A program made the position numbers and the translations under genes. Under the pieces are notes generated by a model. It ran no database searches and was not told where the DNA came from. It saw only the letters and a program-made list of their open reading frames with translations. DNA of 64,000 bases from Flavobacterium johnsoniae (GTDB taxonomy: Bacteria; Bacteroidota; Bacteroidia; Flavobacteriales; Flavobacteriaceae). Below, piece by piece: positions 17,184 through 26,051 of the stretch; the first letter of the stretch is position 1, and each line of letters opens with the position of its first letter. The stretch lies in assembly GCF_001879205.1 (NCBI RefSeq), contig NZ_MLFK01000005.1, forward strand, positions 682,001 through 746,000, given 5' to 3'.

Positions 17184-18038
17184 CTATCTAATTGTATTAT
17201 TCTGAATCAAATCGATATATAAGTTGATCTTATCTTTTAATTCTTTTCTTGGCGTGATAAAGTCTAAGAAACCGTGTTCTAAAAGAAACTCAGCAGTTTG
17301 GAAACCTTCTGGTAAATCTTTTCCTGTAGTGTCACGAACAACACGCGGACCAGCAAAACCAATCAAAGCACCCGGCTCAGAGATGTTGATATCTCCTAAC
17401 ATTGCGTAAGATGCAGTTGTTCCACCCGTTGTTGGGTCTGTACAAAGAGAAATATAAGGTAATTTAGCTTCAGCTAATTGAGCTAGTTTTACAGACGTTT
17501 TTGCTAATTGCATTAAAGAATAAGCAGCTTCCATCATACGAGCTCCACCAGACTTAGAAATCATTACAAAAGGAAGTTTGTTTTTGATCGCGTGATCAAT
17601 ACCTCTTGCGATTTTTTCGCCTACAACCGCTCCCATAGAACCACCAATAAAGGCGAAATCCATGCAGCAGATTACAAGTTCTTTTCCTTTAGATTTTCCT
17701 ACTCCCGTACGTACAGCGTCTTTAAGATGAGTTTTTTCCATTACATCTTTTAATCGTTCTGCATATTTTTTTGTATCCACAAAATGCAGAGGATCTTTTG
17801 ATGTCATGTTTTTATCTAACTCAACAAATTCGTTGTTGTCGAATAAAATTTCAAAATAGGTTGCGCTTCCAATTCGAACGTGAAAATCATCTTCAGGGCT
17901 AACAAATAAGTTTCTCGCTAATTCGTCTGCATCAATAATTTTTCCAGTAGGAGATTTGTACCACAATCCTTTCGGAACGTCCATCTTGTCTTCTGTCGCG
18001 GTCGTAATCCCTTTTTCTTGTCTTTTAAACCAAGCCAT
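17184..18038 (-). CDS. accD: Acetyl-CoA carboxylase carboxyltransferase beta subunit
   Basis: AccD with AccA transfers the carboxyl group from biotin to acetyl-CoA, the first step of fatty-acid synthesis. The 284-residue product shows the crotonase-like carboxyltransferase core: [56 protein letters not shown] and [19 protein letters not shown]. The four cysteines of the usual N-terminal zinc ribbon are missing; Ser29, Gly32, Ser47 and Asp50 occupy the expected places. The start [10 protein letters not shown] is the normal AccD start. It lies 105 bp downstream of fbaA on the same strand. Confidence 0.95.
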   Translation of the reverse strand: MAWFKRQEKGITTATEDKMDVPKGLWYKSPTGKIIDADELARNLFVSPEDDFHVRIGSATYFEILFDNNEFVELDKNMTSKDPLHFVDTKKYAERLKDVMEKTHLKDAVRTGVGKSKGKELVICCMDFAFIGGSMGAVVGEKIARGIDHAIKNKLPFVMISKSGGARMMEAAYSLMQLAKTSVKLAQLAEAKLPYISLCTDPTTGGTTASYAMLGDINISEPGALIGFAGPRVVRDTTGKDLPEGFQTAEFLLEHGFLDFITPRKELKDKINLYIDLIQNNTIR

Positions 18039-18039
18039 T

Positions 18040-18143
18040 TTTTTAGTATTCAGTGTTCAGTAATAAAAAATTTCAGTGTCCAGTGGTATTCAGTTTTAAG
18101 TACTCAGAGACTGAATACTCAAAACTGTAAACTGAATACTTTT
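18040..18143. repeat. Intergenic micro-repeat of CAGT/ATTCAGT words
   Basis: The gap between fbaA and accD is built from repeated words such as GTATTCAGT, CAGTGTTCAGT and ACTGAATAC, in both orientations. It can fold into a hairpin. It looks like a degraded dispersed repeat rather than a gene. Confidence 0.45.
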
Positions 18144-19211
18144 TTATAACGTGTTAACGTTGTTTAAATCTGCAAAAGCTTGTTCAAGTCTTGCGTTGAA
18201 TGTTACTTCGCTTTCACGAACCCATCTTCTTGGGTCATAATATTTTTTGTTTGGAGCATCAGCACCTTCAGGGTTACCAATTTGTGATTTCAAATAGTCA
18301 AGGTTTTTAACCATATAATCACGAATTCCTTCAGTGTATGCAAACTGTAAATCAGTATCGATATTCATTTTGATAACTCCGTAGCTGATTCCTTCTCTGA
18401 TTTCTTCAAGTGTAGAACCTGAACCTCCGTGGAAAACGAAATCTACTGGGTTGTGGCCCGTGTTGAATTTGTTTTGAACGAAATCCTGAGAATTTTTTAA
18501 GATTTTTGGAGTTAATTTTACGTTTCCTGGTTTGTAAACACCGTGAACGTTTCCAAAAGCAGCAGCAATTGTAAATTTAGGACTTACTTTAGATAATTCT
18601 TCGTAAGCATAAGCTACTTCTTCTGGCTGCGTATATAATTTTGAGCTGTCTACGTCTGAGTTGTCAACGCCATCTTCTTCTCCACCTGTAATACCAAGTT
18701 CGATTTCTAATGTCATTCCCATTTTACTCATTCTAGCCAAATATTCTTTACAGATTTCAATGTTCTCTTCGATTGGCTCCTCAGACAAATCGATCATGTG
18801 AGAACTAAATAATGGTTTTCCTGTTTCTGCAAAATGTTTTTCAGAAGCATCTAATAAACCATCAATCCAAGGCAATAATTTTTTTGCGCAGTGGTCAGTA
18901 TGTAAAATTACGGTTGCACCGTAAGCTTCTGCTAATGTGTGGATGTGTTTTGCTCCAGCGATACCACCAGCGATTGCTGCTTTTTCGCCTGCGTTAGATA
19001 AACCTTTTCCAGCGTTAAATTGTGCTCCTCCGTTTGAAAATTGAATAATAACTGGCGCGTTTAGTTTTGCTGCAGTTTCAAGTACTCCATTGATTGTGCT
19101 AGAACCAGTAACGTTTACTGCTGGTAATGCAAATCCTTTTTCTTTCGCATAATTAAAAATCTCCTGAACCTGATCTCCTGTAGCTACTCCCGGTTTAATG
19201 TTGTGTGCCAT
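18144..19211 (-). CDS. fbaA: Class II fructose-bisphosphate aldolase
   Basis: The enzyme interconverts fructose-1,6-bisphosphate with dihydroxyacetone phosphate and glyceraldehyde 3-phosphate, using a zinc ion. The 355-residue length fits the class IIA (E. coli FbaA) type. Motifs include the zinc and substrate regions VILHTDHCAKKLLPW, EIELGITGGEEDG, FGNVHGVYKPGNVKLTP and VFHGGSGSTLEEI. The start MAHNIKPGV is preceded by a good -7 element. It is expressed from its own promoter and is possibly co-transcribed with accD. Confidence 0.96.
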   Translation of the reverse strand: MAHNIKPGVATGDQVQEIFNYAKEKGFALPAVNVTGSSTINGVLETAAKLNAPVIIQFSNGGAQFNAGKGLSNAGEKAAIAGGIAGAKHIHTLAEAYGATVILHTDHCAKKLLPWIDGLLDASEKHFAETGKPLFSSHMIDLSEEPIEENIEICKEYLARMSKMGMTLEIELGITGGEEDGVDNSDVDSSKLYTQPEEVAYAYEELSKVSPKFTIAAAFGNVHGVYKPGNVKLTPKILKNSQDFVQNKFNTGHNPVDFVFHGGSGSTLEEIREGISYGVIKMNIDTDLQFAYTEGIRDYMVKNLDYLKSQIGNPEGADAPNKKYYDPRRWVRESEVTFNARLEQAFADLNNVNTL

Positions 19212-19249
19212 TGTAATTTTTTTTATAGTTGTTTTTAGTTTTTAGGTTG

Positions 19250-19257
19250 CAAAAATA
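19250..19257 (-). promoter_or_regulatory. -7 promoter element of fbaA
   Basis: TATTTTTG on the minus strand, an exact TAnnTTTG match, ends 38 nt before the ATG. Confidence 0.55.
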
Positions 19258-19271
19258 AGAATTAATTAGCA

Positions 19272-21827
19272 TTAGAATGGATAATTTATCCCAAAATTTA
19301 AAACCGAGTGACCAAAATTGTATTCTTTAAACCATCGGTCTCCCTCTGGATGCGCCGGATTATAGGTCTTGAAGCCTAAATCTAAACGAATAACAAAAAA
19401 GCTTAAATCGTATCGTAATCCAAATCCTGAACCCAAAGCAATTTCATCTAAATCGTTTAAGTTGTTGAATTTTGCCTTATCGTCAATCACATTATCGAGC
19501 ACATTCCAGATATTTCCGGCATCTGCAAAGAAAGCTCCTTTAACATCCCCAAAGATTTTAAAACGAAATTCGGCACTAAGGGCAATTTTCATATTTGCCT
19601 CGTTAAAATCGTTTAAAGCATTTGTGCTTCCTGGACCAAGTGAATAGGGCTGCCACGCTCTGTTGTCATTCGATCCTCCAGAATAATAACTTCGCGAAAA
19701 CGGAATGTAATTTGAGTTTCCAAATGGAATTGCGATTCCAAAAAAGCTTCTTACGGCTAATACTTTTTCTTTTCCAAAGTCCCAATGTTTGATATAATCA
19801 AATTCGCCTTTTATGTATTCTGCATAAGCTAAATTAAAAATCTCATAACTGCCGTTTGCATTTTTTTGCAAATTTGAAAGGCTTGAAATAGCGGATAATA
19901 AAGTTCCTGCTGATTCTATTTTTGTTTTAAACTGATAAAAGGTATTATCGGCCAAATCTTTTTTAGTGGTTTTGGTAAATGTATAGCTTGAGGCTAATAT
20001 AAAATCGTTTTCAGTTAAACGTACCCTTCTTTCTTCAATACTTTCTACGTCTTTGTATTCTGCTGTTCCCGGAGTTAAAGCGGTTTGTCCTGTTAATACT
20101 TCTTTTGTAAAATTGTTAGCTCCGTCAGGAATTGTTAAATTATTGTCGCTGTCAAGATTTGAAGGATCAACATTATACGTATTGGCAATATTGTTTAATT
20201 CGTTATACGAAGATGTATAAACATTAAAATAATTATTCGGATTTAAATTTCGAACATATTGAGCATTAAATAAATCAAATTTTACAGTATTGTGTCTTTT
20301 TGGAGACCAGTTATAAGAGATTCCTCCTGTGAAGTTTTCTTTATCCAAACCAATATTTTGCTGTTTTGAAAAACCGGCCGCTATTGCTGTGGAAGGAATC
20401 ATTCTTTTAGGGATAATTTTCTCTGTTCCAAATGGCATTAAAATTCTCGGGAAGTTTAATTTTAAATCAAGTCCATATTCCGAAACGTTAAAAAAGTTGT
20501 CGTTAGGGTTTGCCATGTCCTTAGACGAACCAATATTAGCACGTGCTGAAATTTCTAATGTTTCAGCTCTGTTAAAAACATTACGAATGGTTTCTGAAAT
20601 ACTGGCCCCGATTCCAAAATCCTGAATATTAGAGTGAGTTACATCCAAAGTTGCTCCAAAACTATATTTTTTTCGTGGTGTTAAATAGACATTAGCAATT
20701 AAAGACTGTGCAGTCGAGTCGCGTTTGTCTACTTCGTATTGTATAGAAGGATAATTGAAGATTTTAAGATTGTTTAAATAACGAGACGAAAGCGTAGTTC
20801 TCGTATCCGAAAAAGTACTTCCCTTGTTGATGAAAATCGCATCTGTAATAGCGCGAGGCTTGTATTTTAATTTTTTATAACTGTATAAATTGAAATTGTT
20901 GTATGTTGTACTATCGCTGATTTTGTTTTTTGCATTTGCTGGAGAATAATCAGTGTAAATGTTTACATCGCTGATAGTGTATAGTTTAAAAGGTTCTGTT
21001 CTGCTGGAATCTCTTTCTTGTATATTGTTGTTGTTGATGATTAAAGTTACGTCAGCCTTGTTTTTTTTGCCAATGGTATCAATGTCAAAAGTTACATAAG
21101 TCGGCTGGAAGAAATAGGCTCCGTGGTTTCTAAAATAAGTAGTCAAACGGTTTTTTTCTTCCTCAAAATCAGAAGTTTTATATTGATTTCCTGATTTTAA
21201 AAAAGACGGCTCATTGTTTGTTGTATATAATGAATCAAGGGCAGGAGTTGATATTTTGGTTTTAATAGTATCAAGCGTATAAGCTGGTCCGGTTGTAATA
21301 TTGTAATTTATCTGAGCTTTTTTTCTTGCGATGCTGTCAATTGTATAATCAGTTGATACATTAAAATATCCATTATTAAAATAGTAGAATTTTAAACGCA
21401 GTAATGATTTTTTGGTTTTTGATGTGTCGATTATTACCGGTGGTTCTCCGGTGCTTTTTAAGAATTCATGAATTCCTTTGTATAAAAATGACTGTCCAAG
21501 TCTGTCTACTTGTTTTGCAGATAAAAATTTAGCCTGACGCTCATATAAACCAGGGTGGTTTTTAAACTTTGCCTGATAAGTTGAGTCAGGATTTAAGTTA
21601 GCCAGATTGTATAAATTCAATCGAAGCTTGTAGCCCAAAAGTGTACCATTTGGTTTTTGATACATTTGGTTGGAGGCGTTTTCGTCGTTTGTAGGCTTTC
21701 CATTTACAAGAATATTATTTTTTACAAGAAGGTTTTTTCCATCCGGAACTCTTTTTACAGCATTACAGGCGCAAATAAGTATTGCTATTAGGATAAATGC
21801 TATTATTTTTGTGGAATTATTTTTCAA
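19272..21827 (-). CDS. tamL: TamL, lipoprotein-type BamA/TamA family outer-membrane protein
   Basis: The 851-residue product begins with a lipoprotein signal (ILIAILICAC, lipid-modified Cys near residue 21), has POTRA-like repeats (about 60-400) and ends in a BamA-type barrel with the terminal strand SVLNFGINYPF. Bacteroidota carry this lipidated TamA variant, TamL, thought to act with a TamB-like protein in outer-membrane protein or lipid transport. The start codon is TTG (21825-21827); no in-frame ATG lies before the lipobox. A divergent RNA methyltransferase gene starts 38 bp away, and the two promoters are interleaved. Confidence 0.88.
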   Translation of the reverse strand: MKNNSTKIIAFILIAILICACNAVKRVPDGKNLLVKNNILVNGKPTNDENASNQMYQKPNGTLLGYKLRLNLYNLANLNPDSTYQAKFKNHPGLYERQAKFLSAKQVDRLGQSFLYKGIHEFLKSTGEPPVIIDTSKTKKSLLRLKFYYFNNGYFNVSTDYTIDSIARKKAQINYNITTGPAYTLDTIKTKISTPALDSLYTTNNEPSFLKSGNQYKTSDFEEEKNRLTTYFRNHGAYFFQPTYVTFDIDTIGKKNKADVTLIINNNNIQERDSSRTEPFKLYTISDVNIYTDYSPANAKNKISDSTTYNNFNLYSYKKLKYKPRAITDAIFINKGSTFSDTRTTLSSRYLNNLKIFNYPSIQYEVDKRDSTAQSLIANVYLTPRKKYSFGATLDVTHSNIQDFGIGASISETIRNVFNRAETLEISARANIGSSKDMANPNDNFFNVSEYGLDLKLNFPRILMPFGTEKIIPKRMIPSTAIAAGFSKQQNIGLDKENFTGGISYNWSPKRHNTVKFDLFNAQYVRNLNPNNYFNVYTSSYNELNNIANTYNVDPSNLDSDNNLTIPDGANNFTKEVLTGQTALTPGTAEYKDVESIEERRVRLTENDFILASSYTFTKTTKKDLADNTFYQFKTKIESAGTLLSAISSLSNLQKNANGSYEIFNLAYAEYIKGEFDYIKHWDFGKEKVLAVRSFFGIAIPFGNSNYIPFSRSYYSGGSNDNRAWQPYSLGPGSTNALNDFNEANMKIALSAEFRFKIFGDVKGAFFADAGNIWNVLDNVIDDKAKFNNLNDLDEIALGSGFGLRYDLSFFVIRLDLGFKTYNPAHPEGDRWFKEYNFGHSVLNFGINYPF
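21782..21811 (+). promoter_or_regulatory. Promoter of the TrmH-family methyltransferase gene
   Basis: TTG (21782-21784), a 19-base spacer and TATTTTTG (21804-21811) are an exact Bacteroidota promoter. It lies inside the beginning of tamL and places the transcript start near 21818. This rules out a longer reading frame starting at 21670. Confidence 0.7.
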
Positions 21828-21847
21828 GTGTTTTTTAATATTTAATT

Positions 21848-21855
21848 CAAAAGTA
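21848..21855 (-). promoter_or_regulatory. -7 promoter element of tamL
   Basis: TACTTTTG on the minus strand lies 20 nt before the TTG start of tamL. Confidence 0.55.
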
Positions 21856-21864
21856 CATTATTTT

Positions 21865-22593
21865 ATGGTTAGTAAAAACCAAATAAAGCTTATATCAGGT
21901 TTACATCAAAAAAAGCAGCGTTTTGCAAATCAATTATTCTTTGCCGAGGGGGTAAAAGTAATTCAGGAATTGCTGCAATCCAATTTTGAATTAGAACATT
22001 TATACACCACGTTAAATGATTTTGAAGAAGTTCAATCTTCAAAACGAACTCTTATTAATGAACAAGAACTTAAAAAAATAAGTGCTTTAACAACTCCAAA
22101 TTCTTGTCTGGCGGTTTTTAAAATGCCTGTTGAAAATCAAATTATTAATTCTGGCTTAATTCTGGCTTTAGACGATATTCGCGATCCCGGAAATTTAGGA
22201 ACAATAATGCGTCTTTGCGACTGGTTTGGCATCAGACAAATAGTGTGTTCTAAAGAAACAGTCGATATTTATAATCCAAAAGTAGTTCAGGCTACAATGG
22301 GATCGATTGCCAGAGTAAACGTAAATTATGCTGATCTTAAAGCTTTTATAAGTCAGACAAAACTTCCTGTTTTTGGAACATTTATGGACGGAGATAATAT
22401 CTATCAATCTAATCTGCCTCAAAACGGAATCATTATTATGGGTAATGAAGCCAATGGTATTTCGGCAGAAATTGAAAAAACAGTTACCAGCCGACTCACA
22501 ATTCCAAGATTTGGAGAGCTGCAAAAAACCGAAAGTTTAAATGTAGCTACAGCAACAGCAATTATTCTTAGTGAATTTAAACGAAATAGTTAA
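21865..22593 (+). CDS. TrmH/SpoU family RNA 2'-O-methyltransferase
   Basis: The product, 242 residues from the ATG at 21865, is a SPOUT methyltransferase that methylates a ribose 2'-OH of tRNA or rRNA with SAM. It has the N-terminal substrate-binding region (residues 1-85, including FFAEGVKVIQELLQ) and the three SPOUT motifs: LDDIRDPGNLGTIMRLCDWF, IIIMGNEANGIS and LNVATATAIILSEF. I chose the ATG at 21865 over an in-frame start 195 nt upstream, because the promoter at 21782-21811 lies between them. The exact RNA target cannot be assigned. Confidence 0.9.
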   Translation: MVSKNQIKLISGLHQKKQRFANQLFFAEGVKVIQELLQSNFELEHLYTTLNDFEEVQSSKRTLINEQELKKISALTTPNSCLAVFKMPVENQIINSGLILALDDIRDPGNLGTIMRLCDWFGIRQIVCSKETVDIYNPKVVQATMGSIARVNVNYADLKAFISQTKLPVFGTFMDGDNIYQSNLPQNGIIIMGNEANGISAEIEKTVTSRLTIPRFGELQKTESLNVATATAIILSEFKRNS

Positions 22594-22602
22594 GATTTTG
22601 TT

Positions 22603-23322
22603 TTAATGAAATGTGAAATTTATTAAAATCGCTCTGGATTTCATAGAATCAATATTGTCTGTCCATGGACTTGGGCCGTTTATAGGTTTATCGCGAATTA
22701 ATTCATCAGTAATACCGAACATTCCTCTTACAGAAGGTGAGAAAATAAAATACTCTGTAAAGAAATCAATTCCAAAACCTAATTCATAGGCTGCTGTCCA
22801 TTGTTTTACCCTGAATTTTCCTTCGAAGTTATCATCTGAAGATTTTGAATTACTTGATAAATTTAAAGTCGTCGACATACCGCCAACTAAATACGGACGA
22901 ATGTTTCCGGTGCGCAGTGCTGAAAATTTCAATAGTAAAGGGAAGTGAATATAAGTACTGTTTACTTCTCTTAAATAATCTTTTTCTAAGCTCCCAACTC
23001 CCGGAAAATATAAATCACGTTTTGTGTAATACAAACCAGGTTCAAAACGTAAATTAATGTACTCTTGCAGTCTTAAATCAGCCACAACACCAACATTAAA
23101 TCCGGTTGTTTTTTTTACCTGAATATCTTCCTGTACAGGAGTTTTGTAATCGAATTTAAAGTCGAAGCTGTTAAAACCTAAATAATAACCAAAATAAAGG
23201 CGCTGTTTCTGCCAGTTTTCAAGGTTTATAATAGGATCTTTGCTAAACATGCTTTTAGCAAATTGAGAATATCCCTTTGTCGTTAAGACTAATAATAAAA
23301 TGACGATTACAATTTTTCTCAT
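22603..23322 (-). CDS. porT: PorT family outer-membrane protein (type IX secretion)
   Basis: PorT (SprT in F. johnsoniae) is needed for type IX secretion and gliding-related protein export in Bacteroidota. The 239-residue product has a signal peptide (about 1-19, ending TKGYSQ) and an outer-membrane beta-barrel pattern with alternating strands (YFGYYLGFNSFDFKFDY, INLRFEPGLYYTKRDLYF, AYELGFGIDFFTEYFIFS). It lies 1 bp from the menG gene on the same strand, a pairing I recall from Flavobacterium genomes. The family call is good; the essential role in secretion is established knowledge for orthologues. Confidence 0.85.
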   Translation of the reverse strand: MRKIVIVILLLVLTTKGYSQFAKSMFSKDPIINLENWQKQRLYFGYYLGFNSFDFKFDYKTPVQEDIQVKKTTGFNVGVVADLRLQEYINLRFEPGLYYTKRDLYFPGVGSLEKDYLREVNSTYIHFPLLLKFSALRTGNIRPYLVGGMSTTLNLSSNSKSSDDNFEGKFRVKQWTAAYELGFGIDFFTEYFIFSPSVRGMFGITDELIRDKPINGPSPWTDNIDSMKSRAILINFTFH

Positions 23323-23323
23323 A

Positions 23324-24055
23324 CTATTTTTTAGATGCTGAATAAATGGTTGCTACACCAAAAGTTTGCGGCATTGCTACAACATCTATAAACCCAGTTT
23401 TTCTTAAAATATTGTTTAAGGCTTCTCCATAAGGAAATGCAGCTGCAGATTCAGATAAATATCCGTATGCTGAATTGTCTTTTGAAAACAATTTTCCAAT
23501 AACCGGAAGTATATTTTTGCTGTAAAATTTATATCCTTGTTTATATGGTGTTTTATCCGGAACAGAAGTTTCCAGAATTACGAAAACTCCGTTTGGTTTT
23601 AAAACGCGTAAAATTTCAGCGAAACCTTTTTCTAAATTTTCAAAGTTTCGAACTCCAAAACCAACCGTAATGGCATCAAAGTAATTGTCTTCAAAAGGAA
23701 TATTTTCAGAATCACCCAAAACTAAATCAATAACATTCGATAGTTTCTTTTCGTCTACTTTCTTTTTTCCAACTTCAAGCATTCCAGCCGAAATATCAAG
23801 CCCAATTATTTTTTCAGCTTTTGTTTGAGCCATTAGAATAGCAAGGTCACCTGTACCGGTAGCAATATCAAGGATAATTTTAGGTTTAGAATCAGAAACT
23901 ATTTTCAATACTTTTTTTCTCCATTTAGTATCAATACCAAATGAAATCACGCGATTCAAGTTATCATAGTTGCCAGAAATGTTATCAAACATTTGGGCAA
24001 CCTGCTCTTTTTTACCTAAAGAAGAGTCTTTATATGGGGTTATTTTTTCAGACAT
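23324..24055 (-). CDS. menG: Demethylmenaquinone methyltransferase
   Basis: This SAM-dependent enzyme (UbiE/MenG family) methylates demethylmenaquinone in the last step of menaquinone synthesis. The 243-residue product has the class I methyltransferase motifs [16 protein letters not shown] (SAM binding) and [11 protein letters not shown], and the family motif [20 protein letters not shown]. As Flavobacteria use menaquinone rather than ubiquinone, MenG is the better name. It is followed by porT on the same strand after 1 bp. Start [16 protein letters not shown] is normal for the family. Confidence 0.95.
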   Translation of the reverse strand: MSEKITPYKDSSLGKKEQVAQMFDNISGNYDNLNRVISFGIDTKWRKKVLKIVSDSKPKIILDIATGTGDLAILMAQTKAEKIIGLDISAGMLEVGKKKVDEKKLSNVIDLVLGDSENIPFEDNYFDAITVGFGVRNFENLEKGFAEILRVLKPNGVFVILETSVPDKTPYKQGYKFYSKNILPVIGKLFSKDNSAYGYLSESAAAFPYGEALNNILRKTGFIDVVAMPQTFGVATIYSASKK

Positions 24056-24170
24056 TATTATAATTTACGCAAATATAAACAATATAGATTAACTGTAATT
24101 GAGTTTTTTAAATTGTCATTAAATGTTTTGAAGCAGCAAGCAAAATCAGCTGTTGATGCTTTTTTTCGGC

Positions 24171-24216
24171 ATCACCAAAAGTGGGTATTTTAAAAAAATC
24201 ACTAAAAGTGGGTATT
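24171..24216. repeat. Tandem 19-bp direct repeat, 27-bp spacing
   Basis: Two copies of ATCACyAAAAGTGGGTATT, differing at one base, start 27 bp apart (24171 and 24198). They lie 115-160 bp upstream of menG. The arrangement suggests a double binding site for a regulator, not identified. Confidence 0.6.
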
Positions 24217-24601
24217 GTGTGATGGGGATTTTATGCACAACTTTGTTGAAGTAAAAAATGATAAAAACTTTAAAAGGTTGATAGATTCAAATTGACTTAA
24301 TCAAATGTTGCTTTTTTTGCACTGGCAATTATTTGTTCAAGTAAGTAGTTTTTAAAGTGTTGTTCTTGGGGGAATACTATTTTAAAAAGTGCGAAGTACG
24401 TTCTTAGGATTAAATTTGTTTTTGGAAATTTTAATTTTCTTGCCTTTAATATCTTAGTGGTATTTGTTATTAAAGGCGTCTTTTGAGATTCGTCTCAATT
24501 TAACATTAATGTTATTCAGTTATTTCAAATGCTTCTTTGGCATTTGTGATTTTTACAAAAACTATTTCTTGAGCGAGTCAAGATAAATCAATCGATTTTA
24601 A

Positions 24602-24634
24602 AAAACATCCTTCAAAAGAGGATGTTTTTTTTTG
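24602..24634. terminator. Bidirectional terminator downstream of folA
   Basis: A 9-bp stem (24602-24610 with 24620-24628) has T runs on both strands, longer on the plus strand. It ends folA on the minus strand and could end a plus-strand transcript from the preceding intergenic region. Confidence 0.75.
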
Positions 24635-24635
24635 T

Positions 24636-25118
24636 TTATTTTCGAATGTAAGTTTCATAAGTATAATCATAAAGATGCTTTTCATCTTTAAAATTTTCTT
24701 CGGACTCGACTAATTGCCATTCGCTTTTGCTGAATTTTGGAAAAAAAGCATCTGCATCAAAAGTATGATGTACCTTAGTAAGTTCAATTATATCTGCATA
24801 CGGCAGACCTAAACTATAGATCTCGCCGCCGCCAATAATGTAAGAATCTTCATTTTCTGGACAGGCTGCAATAGCTTTTTCAATACTGTCTACAACAATA
24901 CATCCTTCCGGATTGTAATCTTTTTGGCGTGTTATTACAATATGTGTTCGGTTTGGTAAGGGCTTTGGAAAACTTTCAAAAGTTTTTCTCCCCATTATAA
25001 TATGATGATTGGTGGTAAGGGATTTAAATCTTTTGAAATCATTTGGCAGGTGCCATACTAATTCATTGTTTTTTCCCAGGGCATTGTTTTCGGCAACAGC
25101 CGCTATCATTATAATCAT
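24636..25118 (-). CDS. folA: Dihydrofolate reductase
   Basis: DHFR reduces dihydrofolate to tetrahydrofolate with NADPH. The 160-residue product has the family's motifs: AVAENNALGKNNELVWHLPNDF (the active-site Trp and Asp of WHLPND), IIMGRKTFESFPKPLPNR for NADPH binding, and IIGGGEIYSLGL. ThyA, which produces dihydrofolate, is encoded 0.9 kb upstream on the same strand, with a CBM48 gene on the plus strand in between. A 2TM-domain gene lies 12 bp upstream and is probably co-transcribed. Confidence 0.96.
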   Translation of the reverse strand: MIIMIAAVAENNALGKNNELVWHLPNDFKRFKSLTTNHHIIMGRKTFESFPKPLPNRTHIVITRQKDYNPEGCIVVDSIEKAIAACPENEDSYIIGGGEIYSLGLPYADIIELTKVHHTFDADAFFPKFSKSEWQLVESEENFKDEKHLYDYTYETYIRK

Positions 25119-25130
25119 GGTATGCTGTAA

Positions 25131-25475
25131 CTAAATTTTATTCTCAGTATCTTCGTTTATTTTCGATTCTAATTGGCTTATTCTTTTTTGCTGTAACGCA
25201 ACAAGTCTGTCAATTTGTTCTCTTTCCCATTTTTTATTCATAAAACGGTCTGTTATGTACACTTTTATGAAATGTAAAATAAAAATAAAGAGCCAGATAG
25301 TAATACCCCAGACACACCAGTTTTGAGTTGTTCCTTCTCCAAAACCAAAAAATCTATTGGCAATAAATAAAAATAAACTTCCAAGCAGGAAAAGAACAAA
25401 ATGAAGATATAAAACCTTTTTTTGTCTTAATCGTCTTCTGGCATACTCATATTGTTCGTGCACTTCTTTTTCCAT
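25131..25475 (-). CDS. 2TM domain-containing membrane protein
   Basis: The 114-residue product matches the 2TM family: a conserved N-terminal YEYARRRLRQKK, two membrane helices (about 24-44 and 56-75, LHFVLFLLGSLFLFIANRFF and WGITIWLFIFILHFIKVY), and a basic C-terminal helix likely to form a coiled coil (DRLVALQQKRISQLESKI). The domain occurs in Bacteroidota, often beside histidine kinases, but no function is established. It sits 12 bp upstream of folA. Confidence 0.85.
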   Translation of the reverse strand: MEKEVHEQYEYARRRLRQKKVLYLHFVLFLLGSLFLFIANRFFGFGEGTTQNWCVWGITIWLFIFILHFIKVYITDRFMNKKWEREQIDRLVALQQKRISQLESKINEDTENKI

Positions 25476-25714
25476 AAGATAAAAATGAGATTATAAAGTT
25501 AAAATTTATTTTTGAAAGACAATATTTTGGGTATAGAATATTTGTTACAAAAAGGCTTTTCAATTTGAAATACAAAATTTTAGAGGCCTTAAATTATGGA
25601 TTCTATTAAAAAAACAAACTGTTTTTTCTATAATCGCAAATCGATTATGACTGCAGCTAATGTTTAACGGAATTTACTTAATTTAGGAGGTATAAATCTA
25701 AAAACTAAATAGTT

Positions 25715-26011
25715 ATGTCTTTAAAGAAACAATTTATTAAAACGAAACCAGTGGTTAAGGTTACATTTTCTATTGATGCCAAAGATGCTGATTCGGCAGC
25801 GGTTGTTGGAGATTTTAATAACTGGGATGCAGCTGAAGGAGCTTTAAGCAAGTTGAAAAACGGAACATTTAAAGCTACTTATGATTTGGTTAAAGACGCG
25901 ATTTACGAATTTAAATACGTAATCGACGGTATTTATGTTAACGACCCTGAAGCCGATTTTTACAAATGGAACGATTATGCCGGAAGTGAAAATGGTGTAT
26001 TAGTTGTATAA
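25715..26011 (+). CDS. Small CBM48 (isoamylase early-set) protein
   Basis: The 98-residue product is almost entirely a glycogen-recognition domain of the CBM48 / AMPK-beta type. Landmarks are VKVTFSIDAKDADSAAVVGD, FNNWDAAEGALSKLKNGTFKA and YEFKYVIDGIYVNDPEA. It has no catalytic domain and no signal peptide, so it is probably a cytosolic carbohydrate-binding or regulatory protein. It stands alone between a divergent 2TM gene and a convergent thyA. Function beyond glycan binding is not clear. Confidence 0.85.
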   Translation: MSLKKQFIKTKPVVKVTFSIDAKDADSAAVVGDFNNWDAAEGALSKLKNGTFKATYDLVKDAIYEFKYVIDGIYVNDPEADFYKWNDYAGSENGVLVV

Positions 26012-26047
26012 AAAAATCCGCTTAAATAATTTCAAGCGGATTTTTTT
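26012..26047. terminator. Bidirectional terminator between the CBM48 gene and thyA
   Basis: A perfect 12-bp stem (26012-26023 with 26034-26045) with A and T tracts on both sides serves the two converging genes. Confidence 0.85.
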
Positions 26048-26051
26048 ATAA

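Larger units (their letters stand above)
24056..24635. other. 580-bp intergenic region with direct repeats and successive hairpins
   Basis: No credible protein-coding frame is visible. It holds a pair of near-identical 19-mers (24171-24189 and 24198-24216), then a series of inverted repeats on the plus strand: 24442-24450 with 24469-24477 (9 bp), 24483-24488 with 24493-24498 (6 bp, UUCG loop), the palindrome 24501-24514, 24526-24532 with 24540-24546 (7 bp) and 24567-24572 with 24578-24583 (6 bp). A terminator with a long plus-strand T run ends the series. This could be an unannotated small RNA gene, but AT-rich DNA also yields chance hairpins. Confidence 0.35.

Noticed and set aside
21670..21864. 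N-terminal extension of the TrmH-family protein
   Set aside because: It overlaps tamL antisense, is of unlike composition, and an exact promoter lies inside it.
24171..24216. Two repeats with short spacer as a minimal CRISPR
   Set aside because: Spacer is only 8 bp and there are two copies; a regulator site is more likely.
24056..24635. tmRNA, RNase P or SRP RNA in the menG-folA gap
   Set aside because: None of their conserved core sequences were seen; only a general small-RNA possibility is kept.
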